This document shows, in pieces, positions 1 through 9,545 of a DNA stretch of 64,000 bases. Numbering within the stretch: position 1 is the stretch's first letter; every line of letters starts with the position of its first letter. The translations under genes and the position numbers were made by a program. The notes under the pieces were generated by a model. It searched no databases. It was not told the origin of the DNA and saw nothing but the letters and a program-made list of their open reading frames with translations. Source of the DNA: Calothrix sp. C42_A2020_038 (lineage in GTDB: Bacteria > Cyanobacteriota > Cyanobacteriia > Cyanobacteriales > Nostocaceae); assembly GCA_015272395.1 (NCBI GenBank), contig JACYLQ010000001.1:248001-312000 (forward strand). Direction: 5' to 3'.

Positions 1-212
1 GTTTTTTTTAATACTCTCTTCATTATTTCTTAATATTGTTAATGTGAACTTATATGAAACCAGTAATTTTTGAAACTTTAGGTAGATGTTTTGACAATGG
101 GAACTTTGGAGTTTATATTCCCGACCGATGCGCGTAAGTATAATCGGATATGCATAAGTTATACATACTGAGAAATAGATGTAAATGTGTCAATCAACGA
201 GAATATCAAGGT

Positions 213-719
213 ATGAACGCGAAAAATGCCGTTTCGATTGGATTTTTGCTACTTGGAATCGGATTATCAGGCTTACAGCCAGCAGGCGCCGGAACTACTA
301 AAATCAACTCAGCTTCACATGGTGCAAATATGACTAAACCTTCGTCATATACTATTGCCCAATTTTCACAAGCAACTTCCCCACTTTATGGAAACTGGAA
401 ATTAACTTATAGTGTGGATGGGATTGTCTATGAAAGTATTCTAATTATGAATGGGTATACAGGTGGGATGGGAACCACGTACTATGACCCCAATTTACGC
501 AGAACTCGAATCATCTCGCAAGCGATGTATCTAAGGTCTTCGTCTCAAGGATTGATTTTAGTTGGTTCTGACCCCAGAGATTACTACACCAAAAGGCCTG
601 AACACAACTACGCTGCTGATAATTTTTTAATCTCAATTAGACCCAATGGGTCATTACTGGTGATTAATTGTGATCGAGCAGGAAGATGCTCAGATGTGGA
701 TATACAAGCAATTAAGTAA
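213..719 (+). CDS. Secreted hypothetical protein
   Basis: Unrecognised protein of 168 residues from the ATG at 213. That start puts a classic signal peptide at the N-terminus: Asn/Lys, then a hydrophobic stretch of about 20 residues ending AGAG, with likely cleavage near residue 27. An upstream in-frame ATG at 150 would add 21 polar residues in front of the signal and is less likely. The mature part is rich in Ser, Tyr and Gly and has a CDRAGRC segment near the C-terminus that could form a disulfide. I infer export to the periplasm or outside; function unknown. A stem-loop follows the stop. Confidence 0.7.
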   Translation: MNAKNAVSIGFLLLGIGLSGLQPAGAGTTKINSASHGANMTKPSSYTIAQFSQATSPLYGNWKLTYSVDGIVYESILIMNGYTGGMGTTYYDPNLRRTRIISQAMYLRSSSQGLILVGSDPRDYYTKRPEHNYAADNFLISIRPNGSLLVINCDRAGRCSDVDIQAIK

Positions 720-745
720 TGCAAAATATTACATATTATTTGTTG

Positions 746-775
746 AAACCTTCCTTGTCTGGGAAGGTTTTGTGT
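746..775 (+). terminator. Terminator-like hairpin
   Basis: Nine-base inverted repeat AAACCTTCC / GGAAGGTTT with a 7-base loop, 27 nt after the stop of the secreted protein gene, followed by a T-rich stretch. It probably ends that transcript. Confidence 0.6.
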
Positions 776-995
776 TCCTTGAGATATTAAAAAACCCTTT
801 CCTAACTCCTCTCAACCATCAAGCCGAGGGTTAATAGAATACTCAGGGGTAAACTTGCAATAGTTCATTCGTTTTAGGTAGTATGACGTTGGAGCAACAC
901 CGAGCGTTAACGGCGCCGAAACAATTTTTGGTAGATTAGTTAAGTTAATCTTGGGAAAGCTGAACTTGCTTTGTTTGCTCATTATACGAATTAAT

Positions 996-1967
996 ATGAA
1001 TGTTCTTGTTACGGGTGCAACAGGTTTTCTTGGTAGAAAATTAGCGGAAAGACTCAACTTATCGCATCAAGTAACAGTATTGGGTCGTAATCAAAAAGTA
1101 GGTAAACAGTTAGAAAGTCAAGGAATGAGATTTTTGGCTGTTGATATTCGTGATGCAGATGGAGTTTTGGCTGCTTGTAAACGTCAAGATTATGTTTTTC
1201 ACTGTGCTGCTCTATCATCCCCTTGGGGTAAATATAAAGACTTTTATAATACAAATGTTGTTGGCACCCGTAATGTCGTTAGAGGATGTGAAATTTATGA
1301 AATTAAAAGACTGATACATGTTTCTACATCCTGTGTCTACTTTAACTATTCCCATCGTTTGAATATTTCTGAAACTGATGTATTGCCAGAACCAGCGAAT
1401 GGACACATAATGACAAAGTTGCTCGCAGAAGGTTTGGTTAATAGGGCTTCACAAAGAAAGTTATCGGTTATATCGATTCGACCGCGTGCTATTTTTGGTC
1501 TTGGAAGGTTTCCAATCTTACCACAATTAATGACTATAAGTCAGAAAACAGGTATACCACTGATTAATGGTGGCAAAGCATTAGTTGATATTACCTATGT
1601 TGATAATGTTGTTGATGCACTGCTACTTTGTCAAACGGCGCCAGATAATTTATCAGGTCGAACTTTTAATATTACTAATGGTCAACCAATGCATTTGATT
1701 GACTTATTAAGAATAATTTCTCATAAGTTGGGATCTGAATTAAAATTACAACCAGTGTCTTATGGTGTTGCTGATAACTTAACTTTGCTAATGGAGTTGA
1801 TATCAAAGCGACTTTTGCTTGGGAGAGAACCTATACTAACTCGATATACCCTTGGAACACTGGCGTTTAGCCAGACTTTGGATATTACTGCTGCTTTATC
1901 TGAATTAAACTATCAACCTCGTATTACTATCGAAACAGGATTGGATATTTTTGGGTATGGTGCGTGA
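996..1967 (+). CDS. NAD-dependent epimerase / 3-beta-HSD-like SDR
   Basis: 323 residues from the ATG at 996. This start gives MNVLVTGATGFLGRKLAERL, an immediate Rossmann nucleotide-binding fold with GxTGFLG, as usual for extended short-chain dehydrogenases. The longer reading from 951 adds 15 unrelated residues. A STSCVYF segment and a proline-glycine rich RPRAIFGLGRF segment are typical of the NAD-dependent epimerase/dehydratase and 3-beta-hydroxysteroid dehydrogenase families. The canonical YxxxK appears as HIMTKLLAE, so the tyrosine seems replaced. Substrate cannot be told from sequence; sterol-like, sugar or polyprenoid oxidation are possible. It stands alone, about 160 nt before gcvT. 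Confidence 0.8.
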   Translation: MNVLVTGATGFLGRKLAERLNLSHQVTVLGRNQKVGKQLESQGMRFLAVDIRDADGVLAACKRQDYVFHCAALSSPWGKYKDFYNTNVVGTRNVVRGCEIYEIKRLIHVSTSCVYFNYSHRLNISETDVLPEPANGHIMTKLLAEGLVNRASQRKLSVISIRPRAIFGLGRFPILPQLMTISQKTGIPLINGGKALVDITYVDNVVDALLLCQTAPDNLSGRTFNITNGQPMHLIDLLRIISHKLGSELKLQPVSYGVADNLTLLMELISKRLLLGREPILTRYTLGTLAFSQTLDITAALSELNYQPRITIETGLDIFGYGA

Positions 1968-2128
1968 AAGTATTTTTGTACTAAATAAAACTGAACCTAA
2001 TCGCGCGACCTTCAGCTAGTGATTCAAATTGTCCACAATCAATCAAAAATATTTACAGATAAAAGCCTTGAGGAGAGCTTCTTCGAGGTGTTTTATTTAA
2101 ATAACCCTAATATTAAGTAAAATTACCC

Positions 2129-3262
2129 GTGGCTAATCAACAAGACAATCTTAAACTCGCACGTACTCCACTGTATACTTTGGCGCAAGAACTCAATGCT
2201 AGGTTTACTGGTTTTGGTGGTTGGGATATGCCTGTACAATTTAGTGGTATTACTGTGGAACATGAAGCCGTTAGGAACAAAGCTGGCATTTTTGATATAT
2301 CCCATATGGGTAAATTTACTCTTCAAGGTCAAAATTTAGTCTCGCAGCTACAAAAACTTGTTCCTTCTGATTTTAGTCGTCTCCAATCTGGTCAAGCACA
2401 ATATAGTGTTTTGCTGAACTCTCAAGGTGGTATTATTGACGACATTATTTTTTATTACCAAGGTGAAACTAGTACTGGCGAACAGCGAGGTGTGTTAATT
2501 GTTAATGCGGCAACTTGCGGGAAAGACAAAGAATGGTTGTTAAACAATCTTGATAACAGCCAAATACAATTTCAAGACGTTTCGTCTGATCAAGTTCTTA
2601 TTGCACTTCAAGGCCCATCAAGTCTTGCCCTGCTACAACCCTTTGTTAGCCAAAGTCTTTCCCCAATAAAAGCTTTTGGACATATCGAAGCTGATATTCT
2701 TGATAAACCTGCTTTTATTGCTCGAACTGGTTATACGGGTGAAGATGGGTTTGAAATTATGCTTGACCCTGATGTCGGCGCCCAGTTATGGCAAAATTTA
2801 ATTAAGTCAGGTGCCGTTCCCTGTGGACTAGGTGCCCGTGATACTCTGCGTCTTGAAGCTGCAATGGCACTGTATGGACAAGATATAGATGATACTACAA
2901 CACCACTAGAAGCTGGATTAGGTTGGTTAGTTCATTTGGATACAAAAGGTGATTTTATTGGACGTTCCATCCTAGAACAGCAAAAAGCACAAGGAGTCAA
3001 ACGGCGCCTTGTAGGGTTACAAATGCAGGGACGTAATATCGCGCGTCATGCCTATCAAGTATTATTTGAAGGTAAAGTTGTGGGGGAAATTACTAGTGGT
3101 ACTTTGTCACCAACTCTTGGTTATCCTATCGCCCTAGCCTATGTTCCCACCGAATTATCTTCAATTGGCCAAACCTTAAATGTGGATATTCGTGGTAAAA
3201 CTTATCCCACAGTTGTTGTCAAACGCCCCTTTTATCGTTCAAAATCACGGTTGATGAATTAG
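2129..3262 (+). CDS. gcvT: Glycine cleavage system T protein (aminomethyltransferase)
   Basis: 377 residues, the normal length. It transfers the methylene group from the aminomethyl-lipoyl arm of GcvH to tetrahydrofolate, releasing ammonia. Family hallmarks include RTPLYTLAQELNARFTGFGG at the N-terminus, HMGKF near residue 60, and the central ARTGYTGEDGFEI and CGLGARDTLRLEA segments that form the folate pocket. The start is GTG at 2129; no in-frame ATG gives the conserved N-terminus. It is first of the gcvT-gcvH-gcvP set on one strand, but the 139- and 249-nt gaps suggest separate promoters or a loose operon. No glycine riboswitch was recognised upstream. Confidence 0.96.
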   Translation: MANQQDNLKLARTPLYTLAQELNARFTGFGGWDMPVQFSGITVEHEAVRNKAGIFDISHMGKFTLQGQNLVSQLQKLVPSDFSRLQSGQAQYSVLLNSQGGIIDDIIFYYQGETSTGEQRGVLIVNAATCGKDKEWLLNNLDNSQIQFQDVSSDQVLIALQGPSSLALLQPFVSQSLSPIKAFGHIEADILDKPAFIARTGYTGEDGFEIMLDPDVGAQLWQNLIKSGAVPCGLGARDTLRLEAAMALYGQDIDDTTTPLEAGLGWLVHLDTKGDFIGRSILEQQKAQGVKRRLVGLQMQGRNIARHAYQVLFEGKVVGEITSGTLSPTLGYPIALAYVPTELSSIGQTLNVDIRGKTYPTVVVKRPFYRSKSRLMN

Positions 3263-3401
3263 TTATGAGTTATGAACTATAAGTTTTAATTCGCTTCGTC
3301 GCGAAACTTTTTATCGCATTACGTAAAGGCAATAACGCGGGAGAAACATCCATACTGCGTTTTGCCTCCCCTGGTTAATTTTTTGGAGGAATTGATTTGA
3401 T

Positions 3402-3791
3402 ATGGGCTTTGAATACCCTGAAAATTTAAGATACCTAGATACTCATGAGTATGTGAGACTAGATGGAGACATTGCGACTGTTGGTATTAGCGAGTTCGCT
3501 ATTGACCAATTAGGGGACATTGTATTCTTGGAATTACCAGAAGTTGGAGACGTTGTTACCAAGGGTGAAAGTTTTGGTACTATTGAGTCGGTAAAAGCTG
3601 TTGAAGACCTAAATGCACCTGTTACGGGAACAGTTCTCGAACGTAATGATGCTCTTGTTGAGGCGCCGGAGCAAATTGGTGATGACCCCTATGGAGAAAG
3701 TTGGTTGTTAAAGATTCGCGTTGAGGATGAAAGCGAAATTGAGGACACATTAACAGCAGACGAGTATCGCACGCAAGTAGAAGGAGAGTAG
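3402..3791 (+). CDS. gcvH: Glycine cleavage system H protein
   Basis: 129 residues, standard size. It carries the lipoyl swinging arm that shuttles the aminomethyl group from GcvP to GcvT. The lipoylated lysine is K65 in ESVKAVEDL. The N-terminus [16 protein letters not shown] and the acidic C-terminal region fit the family. A clear ribosome site, GGAGGA, lies 12 nt before the ATG. It sits between gcvT and gcvP; the L protein (dihydrolipoamide dehydrogenase) is not in this window, as is normal because it is shared with other complexes. Confidence 0.97.
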   Translation: MGFEYPENLRYLDTHEYVRLDGDIATVGISEFAIDQLGDIVFLELPEVGDVVTKGESFGTIESVKAVEDLNAPVTGTVLERNDALVEAPEQIGDDPYGESWLLKIRVEDESEIEDTLTADEYRTQVEGE

Positions 3792-3798
3792 AGTATTA

Positions 3799-3825
3799 GG
3801 AATCCCTTATTGATTTCGGGATTCC
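3799..3825 (+). terminator. Hairpin after gcvH
   Basis: Perfect 8-base inverted repeat GGAATCCC / GGGATTCC with an 11-base loop just after the gcvH stop. It lacks a good T-tract, so termination is only possible; it would allow gcvH to be expressed apart from gcvP. Confidence 0.4.
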
Positions 3826-4040
3826 TTGCGTTATGCACCATCCTCTAGGAAAAATCTCATAGTAGTCCACAGGCAAGGACCCCTGTTCCACAACTCCCCA
3901 GAATGGCACGAACCACTAGATTGGTTGTAATGGTTTTCACGCACCCTACGTTCATTTTTTAACAAATCTCAGTTTTTATATATGACGATACAAATATAGA
4001 TGTTGCAAAATATTAAATAGTTACGTTTGGAGACCATATT

Positions 4041-6938
4041 GTGGTAATTTCCGCTCCACAGCCTAAGTCAAGCAATCTATCGCTGGACGAAAAAAGTCAG
4101 TCAAACAATTTTCAAGCCCGACATATTGGACTGTCGGACAGTCAAATTCACTATATGCTAGAAGCTATGGGGCTTTCTAGCTTAGATGAGCTTATTGATC
4201 AAACTGTACCGCAAGCGATTCGGTTAACCAGAGAACTGAAGCTTCCTGAAGCTAAGAGCGAGTATGCTGCCTTGGCACAGTTGAAAGAAATAGCTTCCCA
4301 AAATCAGGTTTACCGTTCTTTTATCGGTATGGGATATTCTAACTGTATTACTCCCCCTGTCATTTTACGGAATATATTGGAAAATCCTGGTTGGTATACT
4401 GCGTATACCCCTTATCAACCTGAAATTGCTCAAGGGCGCCTAGAAGCGTTGTTAAATTTCCAAACGATGATAATTGACCTGACTGGTTTGGAAATAGCTA
4501 ATGCTTCGTTACTTGATGAAGGTACTGCTGCTGCCGAAGCGATGAGCATGAGCTATGGTATTTGTAAGCATAAGGCAAATGCTTTTTTTGTGTCCCAAGA
4601 TTGCCATCCCCAAACAATCGATGTGTTACAGACACGTGCCAGACCTTTGGGTATCGAAATCATCATTGGTGACCACCGTACTTTTGATTTTGAGCGAACT
4701 ATTTTCGGCGCCGTTTTACAATATCCTGCCAGTGATGGCACAATATACGATTACCGTGAATTTATTGAACAAGTTCATAAACAAGGTGCCCTTGTTACGG
4801 TTGCCGCTGATATTATGAGCTTGTGTTTACTCACACCTCCTGGAGAATTTGGCGCCGATATCGTTGTTGGTAGTACTCAGCGTTTTGGAGTTCCCCTTGG
4901 CTATGGAGGTCCACATGCTGCATATTTTGCTACTAAGGAAGAATACAAACGACAGGTACCAGGAAGAATTGTTGGTGTATCAAAAGATATTCGTGGTCAT
5001 GTCGCATTACGTTTAGCATTACAAACGCGCGAGCAACATATTCGTCGTGATAAAGCAACTAGTAATATCTGTACAGCCCAAGTTTTACTCGCCGTAATCG
5101 CTGGAATGTATGCTGTATATCACGGTGCTGATGGATTAAGACAAATTGCCTTAGATATTCATCAAAAAACCTTAACACTGGCAGCCGGACTCAAAAATTT
5201 AGGTTATGTAATAGCTTCTGAAAACTTCTTTGATACATTAAAGGTTGACCTAGGGAACCAAAAGTTAGAAGAAATTTTAGATAGAAGTGAAGCTAAAAAA
5301 ATTAACCTTAGAATTTATGACGACACGGCAGTTGGTATTTCTCTTGATGAAACGACCACTGAAGCTGATTTAATTGACTTACTAGAAATCTTCGCTGGTT
5401 CTAATAACCTTTCCTTCTCTCTAGAAACAATCAAAAATCAAAAATCGAAAATCGAAAATCGTACTCCTTATCTCACTCACCCAGTATTTAGCCGCTATCA
5501 CTCCGAAACTGAGTTACTGCGTTACATTCATAAACTTGAGACCAAGGATTTATCATTGACAACATCAATGATTCCTTTAGGTTCATGTACGATGAAGCTA
5601 AACGCAACAGCGGAAATGATACCTGTTACTTGGGCAGAGTTTGGTAATATTCACCCATTCGCACCAAAATCACAAACGCGCGGGTATCAAATCTTATTTG
5701 CCCAGCTTGAAGAGTGGTTGGCAGAAATTACTGGTTTTGCAGGTATATCTTTGCAGCCTAACGCAGGTTCACAGGGTGAATATACTGGACTTTTAGTAAT
5801 TCGCCAGTATCATGAATCTAGGGGAGAAGGTCATCGTAATATTTGTTTAATTCCTGAATCTGCACATGGAACCAACCCAGCCAGTGCAGTAATGTGTGGT
5901 ATGAAGGTAGTTGGTATTGCCTGTGATCACGACGGTAATATTGACATTGCAGATTTAAGAGCCAAAGCTCTTAAGCACAGTAATAACCTTTCTGCTTTGA
6001 TGGTGACATATCCGTCTACTCACGGTGTATTTGAGGAAGATATTAAGGAAATTTGTACCATCGTGCATTCCCACGGTGGACAAGTATATATGGATGGCGC
6101 CAATATGAATGCTCAAGTTGGACTTTGCCGTCCTGGAGATATCGGTGCCGATGTTTGCCACTTAAACCTCCACAAAACCTTTTGTATACCTCACGGTGGT
6201 GGTGGCCCTGGTATGGGTCCGATCGGTGTTGCCTCACACTTAGTCCCCTTCCTACCAGGACACCCAATTGTAAAAACTTCTAACAACGCAAAATCAATAG
6301 GTGCTGTTTCTTCTGCACCTTGGGGTAGTGCCAGTATTTTAGTAATTTCTTGGATGTATATTGTAATGATGGGTGCTTCTGGTTTAACTGAAGCTACCAA
6401 AGTTGCAATTCTCAACGCCAACTACATTGCCAAACGCTTGGAAAAGCATTACCCAGTACTTTACAAAGGTAGTAATGGGTTTGTTGCCCACGAGTGTATC
6501 TTAGATTTACGCGCGTTGAAAAAATCTGCCAACATCGAAATTGATGATGTCGCAAAACGCTTGATGGACTATGGCTTTCATGCTCCTACTGTATCATGGC
6601 CTGTTGCTGGTACAATTATGGTGGAACCAACCGAAAGTGAATCAAAAGAAGAACTCGATCGTTTCTGTGATGCTTTAATTTCCATCCGACAAGAAATTGC
6701 AGATATCGAATCTGGTAAAATGGATATTCAAGACAACCTCTTGAAAAATGCCCCCCATACTGCCGAAAGCTTAATTTCTGGAGACTGGACACATTCTTAC
6801 ACCAGAGAACAAGCTGCATATCCGGCACCGTGGACGCGCGAAAATAAATTCTGGGTCAGTGTTAGTCGCATCGATGCTGCATTCGGTGACAGAAACTTTG
6901 TTTGTTCATGCCTACCAATGGAAGCATACGCTGAATAA
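4041..6938 (+). CDS. gcvP: Glycine dehydrogenase (decarboxylating), P protein
   Basis: 965 residues, the usual length of the fused homodimeric form. It decarboxylates glycine with pyridoxal phosphate and loads the aminomethyl group on GcvH; in cyanobacteria it works in photorespiratory glycine breakdown and one-carbon supply. The PLP lysine is K712 in HLNLHKTF, followed by the glycine-rich [13 protein letters not shown]. The N-terminal half holds RHIG and [13 protein letters not shown]. The start is GTG at 4041, preceded by TTTGGAGA. A 28-bp heptamer tandem repeat at 5431-5458 encodes an extra Lys/Asn-rich linker between the two halves, near residues 464-474, not expected in the family core. 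Confidence 0.97.
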   Translation: MVISAPQPKSSNLSLDEKSQSNNFQARHIGLSDSQIHYMLEAMGLSSLDELIDQTVPQAIRLTRELKLPEAKSEYAALAQLKEIASQNQVYRSFIGMGYSNCITPPVILRNILENPGWYTAYTPYQPEIAQGRLEALLNFQTMIIDLTGLEIANASLLDEGTAAAEAMSMSYGICKHKANAFFVSQDCHPQTIDVLQTRARPLGIEIIIGDHRTFDFERTIFGAVLQYPASDGTIYDYREFIEQVHKQGALVTVAADIMSLCLLTPPGEFGADIVVGSTQRFGVPLGYGGPHAAYFATKEEYKRQVPGRIVGVSKDIRGHVALRLALQTREQHIRRDKATSNICTAQVLLAVIAGMYAVYHGADGLRQIALDIHQKTLTLAAGLKNLGYVIASENFFDTLKVDLGNQKLEEILDRSEAKKINLRIYDDTAVGISLDETTTEADLIDLLEIFAGSNNLSFSLETIKNQKSKIENRTPYLTHPVFSRYHSETELLRYIHKLETKDLSLTTSMIPLGSCTMKLNATAEMIPVTWAEFGNIHPFAPKSQTRGYQILFAQLEEWLAEITGFAGISLQPNAGSQGEYTGLLVIRQYHESRGEGHRNICLIPESAHGTNPASAVMCGMKVVGIACDHDGNIDIADLRAKALKHSNNLSALMVTYPSTHGVFEEDIKEICTIVHSHGGQVYMDGANMNAQVGLCRPGDIGADVCHLNLHKTFCIPHGGGGPGMGPIGVASHLVPFLPGHPIVKTSNNAKSIGAVSSAPWGSASILVISWMYIVMMGASGLTEATKVAILNANYIAKRLEKHYPVLYKGSNGFVAHECILDLRALKKSANIEIDDVAKRLMDYGFHAPTVSWPVAGTIMVEPTESESKEELDRFCDALISIRQEIADIESGKMDIQDNLLKNAPHTAESLISGDWTHSYTREQAAYPAPWTRENKFWVSVSRIDAAFGDRNFVCSCLPMEAYAE
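5431..5461 (+). repeat. Heptamer tandem repeat inside gcvP (STRR-like)
   Basis: Four heptamers in a row, TCAAAAA twice then TCGAAAA twice, followed by TCG. Such short tandem heptamers (STRR) are known, mostly intergenic, from filamentous cyanobacteria; here the copies lie within the gcvP reading frame and are translated. Confidence 0.75.
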
Positions 6939-7343
6939 ATCAATTTTGTGATATAATGCCACACTTACAGCTAGCTGTAAGTGTGGACTTCTCGCCAAAT
7001 CTATATTTAATATCTTTTCCGTTCACATTGGAATGATAAAAATCTCGGCTCAAAAACTTTATGTCACTTTGCGTTAGAAATATATAGTACTAAAGAACTA
7101 ATATAACAACCATTTACGTAACTGCAATACTGCCACCCAACCTAGGGTTTACTAAGTTTTGTTAAAAAATAATTGAAATAGATTATCAATAAAATATTTT
7201 ATGGTAGATAATTAGTAGAGTTAATTCTCAATAGCTTGGAATGTAATAGTGCTTATCAAGGGCGCTAGAAGTTTAGAATGCTCTATGCATATCTGATTTA
7301 CAAATCTAATAAAAATATTCAACAAGGAGTAGGACGAGGAATA
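6939..7343 (+). promoter_or_regulatory. gcvP-isiA intergenic region with palindrome and possible Fur box
   Basis: 405 nt without a gene. It starts with a perfect 28-bp palindrome (6959-6986) just after gcvP. Nearer to isiA is ATTGA-N9-TCAAT (7172-7190) in an AT-rich stretch. isiA genes are known to be repressed by Fur under iron sufficiency, so this is a candidate Fur site; the assignment is inferred from gene identity and weak similarity only. The ribosome site CGAGGA sits just before the isiA ATG. Confidence 0.4.
6959..6986. terminator. 28-bp perfect palindrome after gcvP
   Basis: CCACACTTACAGCT followed directly by its exact reverse complement, 20 nt after the gcvP stop. As RNA it would form a hairpin without a proper loop and there is no T-tract, so it could be a terminator, an RNA-processing site or a protein-binding operator. 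Confidence 0.45.
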
Positions 7344-8387
7344 ATGCAAACATACGATAATCCCAACGTTAAGTATGATTGGTGGGCTGGAAACGCGCGC
7401 TTTGCCAATATGTCAGGTCTATTTATCGGCGCCCATGTTGCTCAAGCAGCGTTAACAACTCTGTGGGCAGGTGCCTTTACTTTATTTGAGATATCTCGCT
7501 ACAACCCAGAAATACCAATGGGAGAGCAAGGTTTGATTTTGTTACCTCATTTAGCAACTTTAGGTCTTGGTGTAGGAGCAGGTGGAAAGGTAATAGATAC
7601 TTATCCATATTTCGTAGTGGGAGTAATACACCTGGTTTCATCTGCGGTTTTAGCTGCAGGTGCCTTATTCCACACATTCAAAGCTCCGAAAAACTTGAAA
7701 GGTGTACCAGGTCGTGCGGGTAAGTTTCACTTTGAGTGGAATGACCCTAAACAACTTGGTTTGATTTTAGGACATCACTTACTTTTCCTGGGAGCAGGAG
7801 CTTTACTACTAGTAGCAAAAGCCATGTTCTTTGGTGGATTGTATGACTCTGCAATACATGATGTACGAGTTGTTACGAATCCGACTTTGAATCCATTTGT
7901 TATTTTTGGTTATCAAACTCACTTCGCTAGCGTTGATAACTTAGAAGATTTAGTTGGTGGTCATGTTTATGTTGGAATACTCCTCATTGCTGGAGGTGTA
8001 TGGCACATTCTGAAAGAACCTTTACCTTGGGCGAAACAGGTATTAATTTTCTCTGGTGAAGCGATTCTTTCCTATTCTTTAGGTGGTATTGCACTCGCTG
8101 GTTTTGTTGCTAGTTACTTCTGTGCAGTGAATACTTTAGCCTATCCAGTTGAATTCTATGGACCTGTATTAGAAGTAAAATTCGGTGTATCTCCCTACTT
8201 CGCTGATACTGTAGAGTTGGCAAATGGCGCCCATACAGCTAGAGCATGGTTAGCAAATGCTCACTTCTTCCTGGCATTCTTCTTTTTACAAGGTCATTTG
8301 TGGCACGCACTAAGAGCTATAGGTGTAGATTTTAGACAAGTGGAACGAGCGTTAAATTCACAAGAAACTGGTACGCAACCTCAATAA
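7344..8387 (+). CDS. isiA: Iron-stress chlorophyll-binding protein IsiA (CP43')
   Basis: 347 residues from the ATG at 7344, which has AGGACGAGGA just upstream and gives the conserved [20 protein letters not shown] start; the in-frame ATG at 7278 would add 22 unrelated residues. IsiA is a six-helix membrane antenna that binds chlorophyll a and forms rings around photosystem I, or empty aggregates that dissipate energy, when iron is scarce. Visible family features are the regularly placed histidines in membrane segments ([37 protein letters not shown]) and the long C-terminal loop ending in [17 protein letters not shown]. The usual partner isiB (flavodoxin) is absent; a Pcb-like gene follows after a terminator. 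Confidence 0.94.
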   Translation: MQTYDNPNVKYDWWAGNARFANMSGLFIGAHVAQAALTTLWAGAFTLFEISRYNPEIPMGEQGLILLPHLATLGLGVGAGGKVIDTYPYFVVGVIHLVSSAVLAAGALFHTFKAPKNLKGVPGRAGKFHFEWNDPKQLGLILGHHLLFLGAGALLLVAKAMFFGGLYDSAIHDVRVVTNPTLNPFVIFGYQTHFASVDNLEDLVGGHVYVGILLIAGGVWHILKEPLPWAKQVLIFSGEAILSYSLGGIALAGFVASYFCAVNTLAYPVEFYGPVLEVKFGVSPYFADTVELANGAHTARAWLANAHFFLAFFFLQGHLWHALRAIGVDFRQVERALNSQETGTQPQ

Positions 8388-8394
8388 ACCTGTG

Positions 8395-8427
8395 ATTCTC
8401 GACTTCGCAAAAGAAGTCGAGAATTTT
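8395..8427 (+). terminator. Rho-independent terminator after isiA
   Basis: Stem ATTCTCGACTTC / GAAGTCGAGAAT (12 bp, 6-base loop) followed by TTT. It lies between isiA and the Pcb-like gene, so the second gene is either read through or has its own short promoter. Confidence 0.75.
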
Positions 8428-8461
8428 ACTAACTTCGTTAAACTTTAATTTCTTTCATCTC

Positions 8462-9424
8462 ATGACTATCACTACAGAAAGAACTTTTGCTGCAGGTACT
8501 AATGCACCTTGGTTGATTGGTAATGCTCGTCTTACTGACTTATCTGGCCAACTGCTTGGCGCCCATGTTGCTCATGCTGGACTAATCATGTTTTGGGCAG
8601 GTACAACTACAGTAATAGAAGCGCTGCGATATACTCCTGGTGTACCTCTATATGAGCAATCAATGATATTATTACCCCATTTAGCAACTTTGGGATGGGG
8701 TGTTGGCGCCGGAGGTGAAATAATTGATACATATCCATACTTTGTAATTGGGATGTTACATCTAGTTGCATCAGCAGTTCTAGGTGCAGGTGGTTTGTTT
8801 CATGTCTTCCGTAGTCCGCCAATTTTATATACATCTGGTGGACAAGTTGCCAAATTTCACTATGAATGGAATGACCCAAAACAGCTAGGGTTAATACTGG
8901 GACATCATTTAATCATTCTGGGAATAGGAGCATTTCTGTTAGTACTCAAAGCGATGTATTTTGGTGGAATCTATGACACAGTGCTTGGAAACGTTCGTCT
9001 TGTTAATAATCCCACCCTCGACCCACAAGTAATATTTGGCTACTTATTTGGCATTAAAGATGGTAGTCGAACCGCAATTGGAATGGCAAGCGTTGATAAC
9101 TTAGAAGATATAATCGGTGGTCACATTTGGATTGGCTTAATTCTCATTGCTGGTGGAGTATGGCATATTATCGTTAAACCTTTTGATTGGGTAAGGAAAA
9201 TCATGCCAATTGAAAGTGGGGACGAAATACTTTCCTATAGCTTGCTTGGGTTGGCTTTGATGGCTTTCATCTCCACAGTATTTGTTGGATACAACACTAC
9301 AGCTTTCCCTATCGAATTTTACGGTTCAAACCGTTTAACACTTGCAAATACCCAATTTTTTCTTGGAATTTTAGCATTTTTAGGCTTTATTTGGCATCGA
9401 GTTAAAGCAAGTCAAAATATATAA
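8462..9424 (+). CDS. Pcb/IsiA-family chlorophyll-binding antenna protein
   Basis: 320 residues, six predicted membrane helices, clearly homologous to the upstream IsiA across its length ([60 protein letters not shown]). It differs by a distinct N-terminus (TITTERTFAAGTNAPWLIGN) and a shorter end, lacking the long lumenal C-terminal loop of IsiA, like Pcb accessory antenna proteins. It probably binds chlorophyll in the thylakoid membrane near photosystem I or IsiA rings, perhaps also under iron stress. The exact Pcb subgroup is not decided here. Confidence 0.88.
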   Translation: MTITTERTFAAGTNAPWLIGNARLTDLSGQLLGAHVAHAGLIMFWAGTTTVIEALRYTPGVPLYEQSMILLPHLATLGWGVGAGGEIIDTYPYFVIGMLHLVASAVLGAGGLFHVFRSPPILYTSGGQVAKFHYEWNDPKQLGLILGHHLIILGIGAFLLVLKAMYFGGIYDTVLGNVRLVNNPTLDPQVIFGYLFGIKDGSRTAIGMASVDNLEDIIGGHIWIGLILIAGGVWHIIVKPFDWVRKIMPIESGDEILSYSLLGLALMAFISTVFVGYNTTAFPIEFYGSNRLTLANTQFFLGILAFLGFIWHRVKASQNI

Positions 9425-9457
9425 TTCAAATCTGTACAACACAGCGCATTTAATACT

Positions 9458-9484
9458 GCCTACAGTTAACTCCTAACTGTAGGC
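9458..9484. terminator. Inverted repeat between convergent genes
   Basis: Perfect 11-bp stem GCCTACAGTTA / TAACTGTAGGC with a 5-base loop, between the convergent antenna gene and arsS. There is no strong T-tract; it may serve either strand. Confidence 0.5.
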
Positions 9485-9545
9485 AAATTCTTGAGATTTT
9501 TATCATTAACAGTCTCGCAAATGGAAAATTACTGCTTAAAAAATA

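Noticed and set aside
1968-2128. Glycine riboswitch before gcvT
   Set aside because: No tandem aptamer-like structure or terminator was recognisable in the 160 nt.
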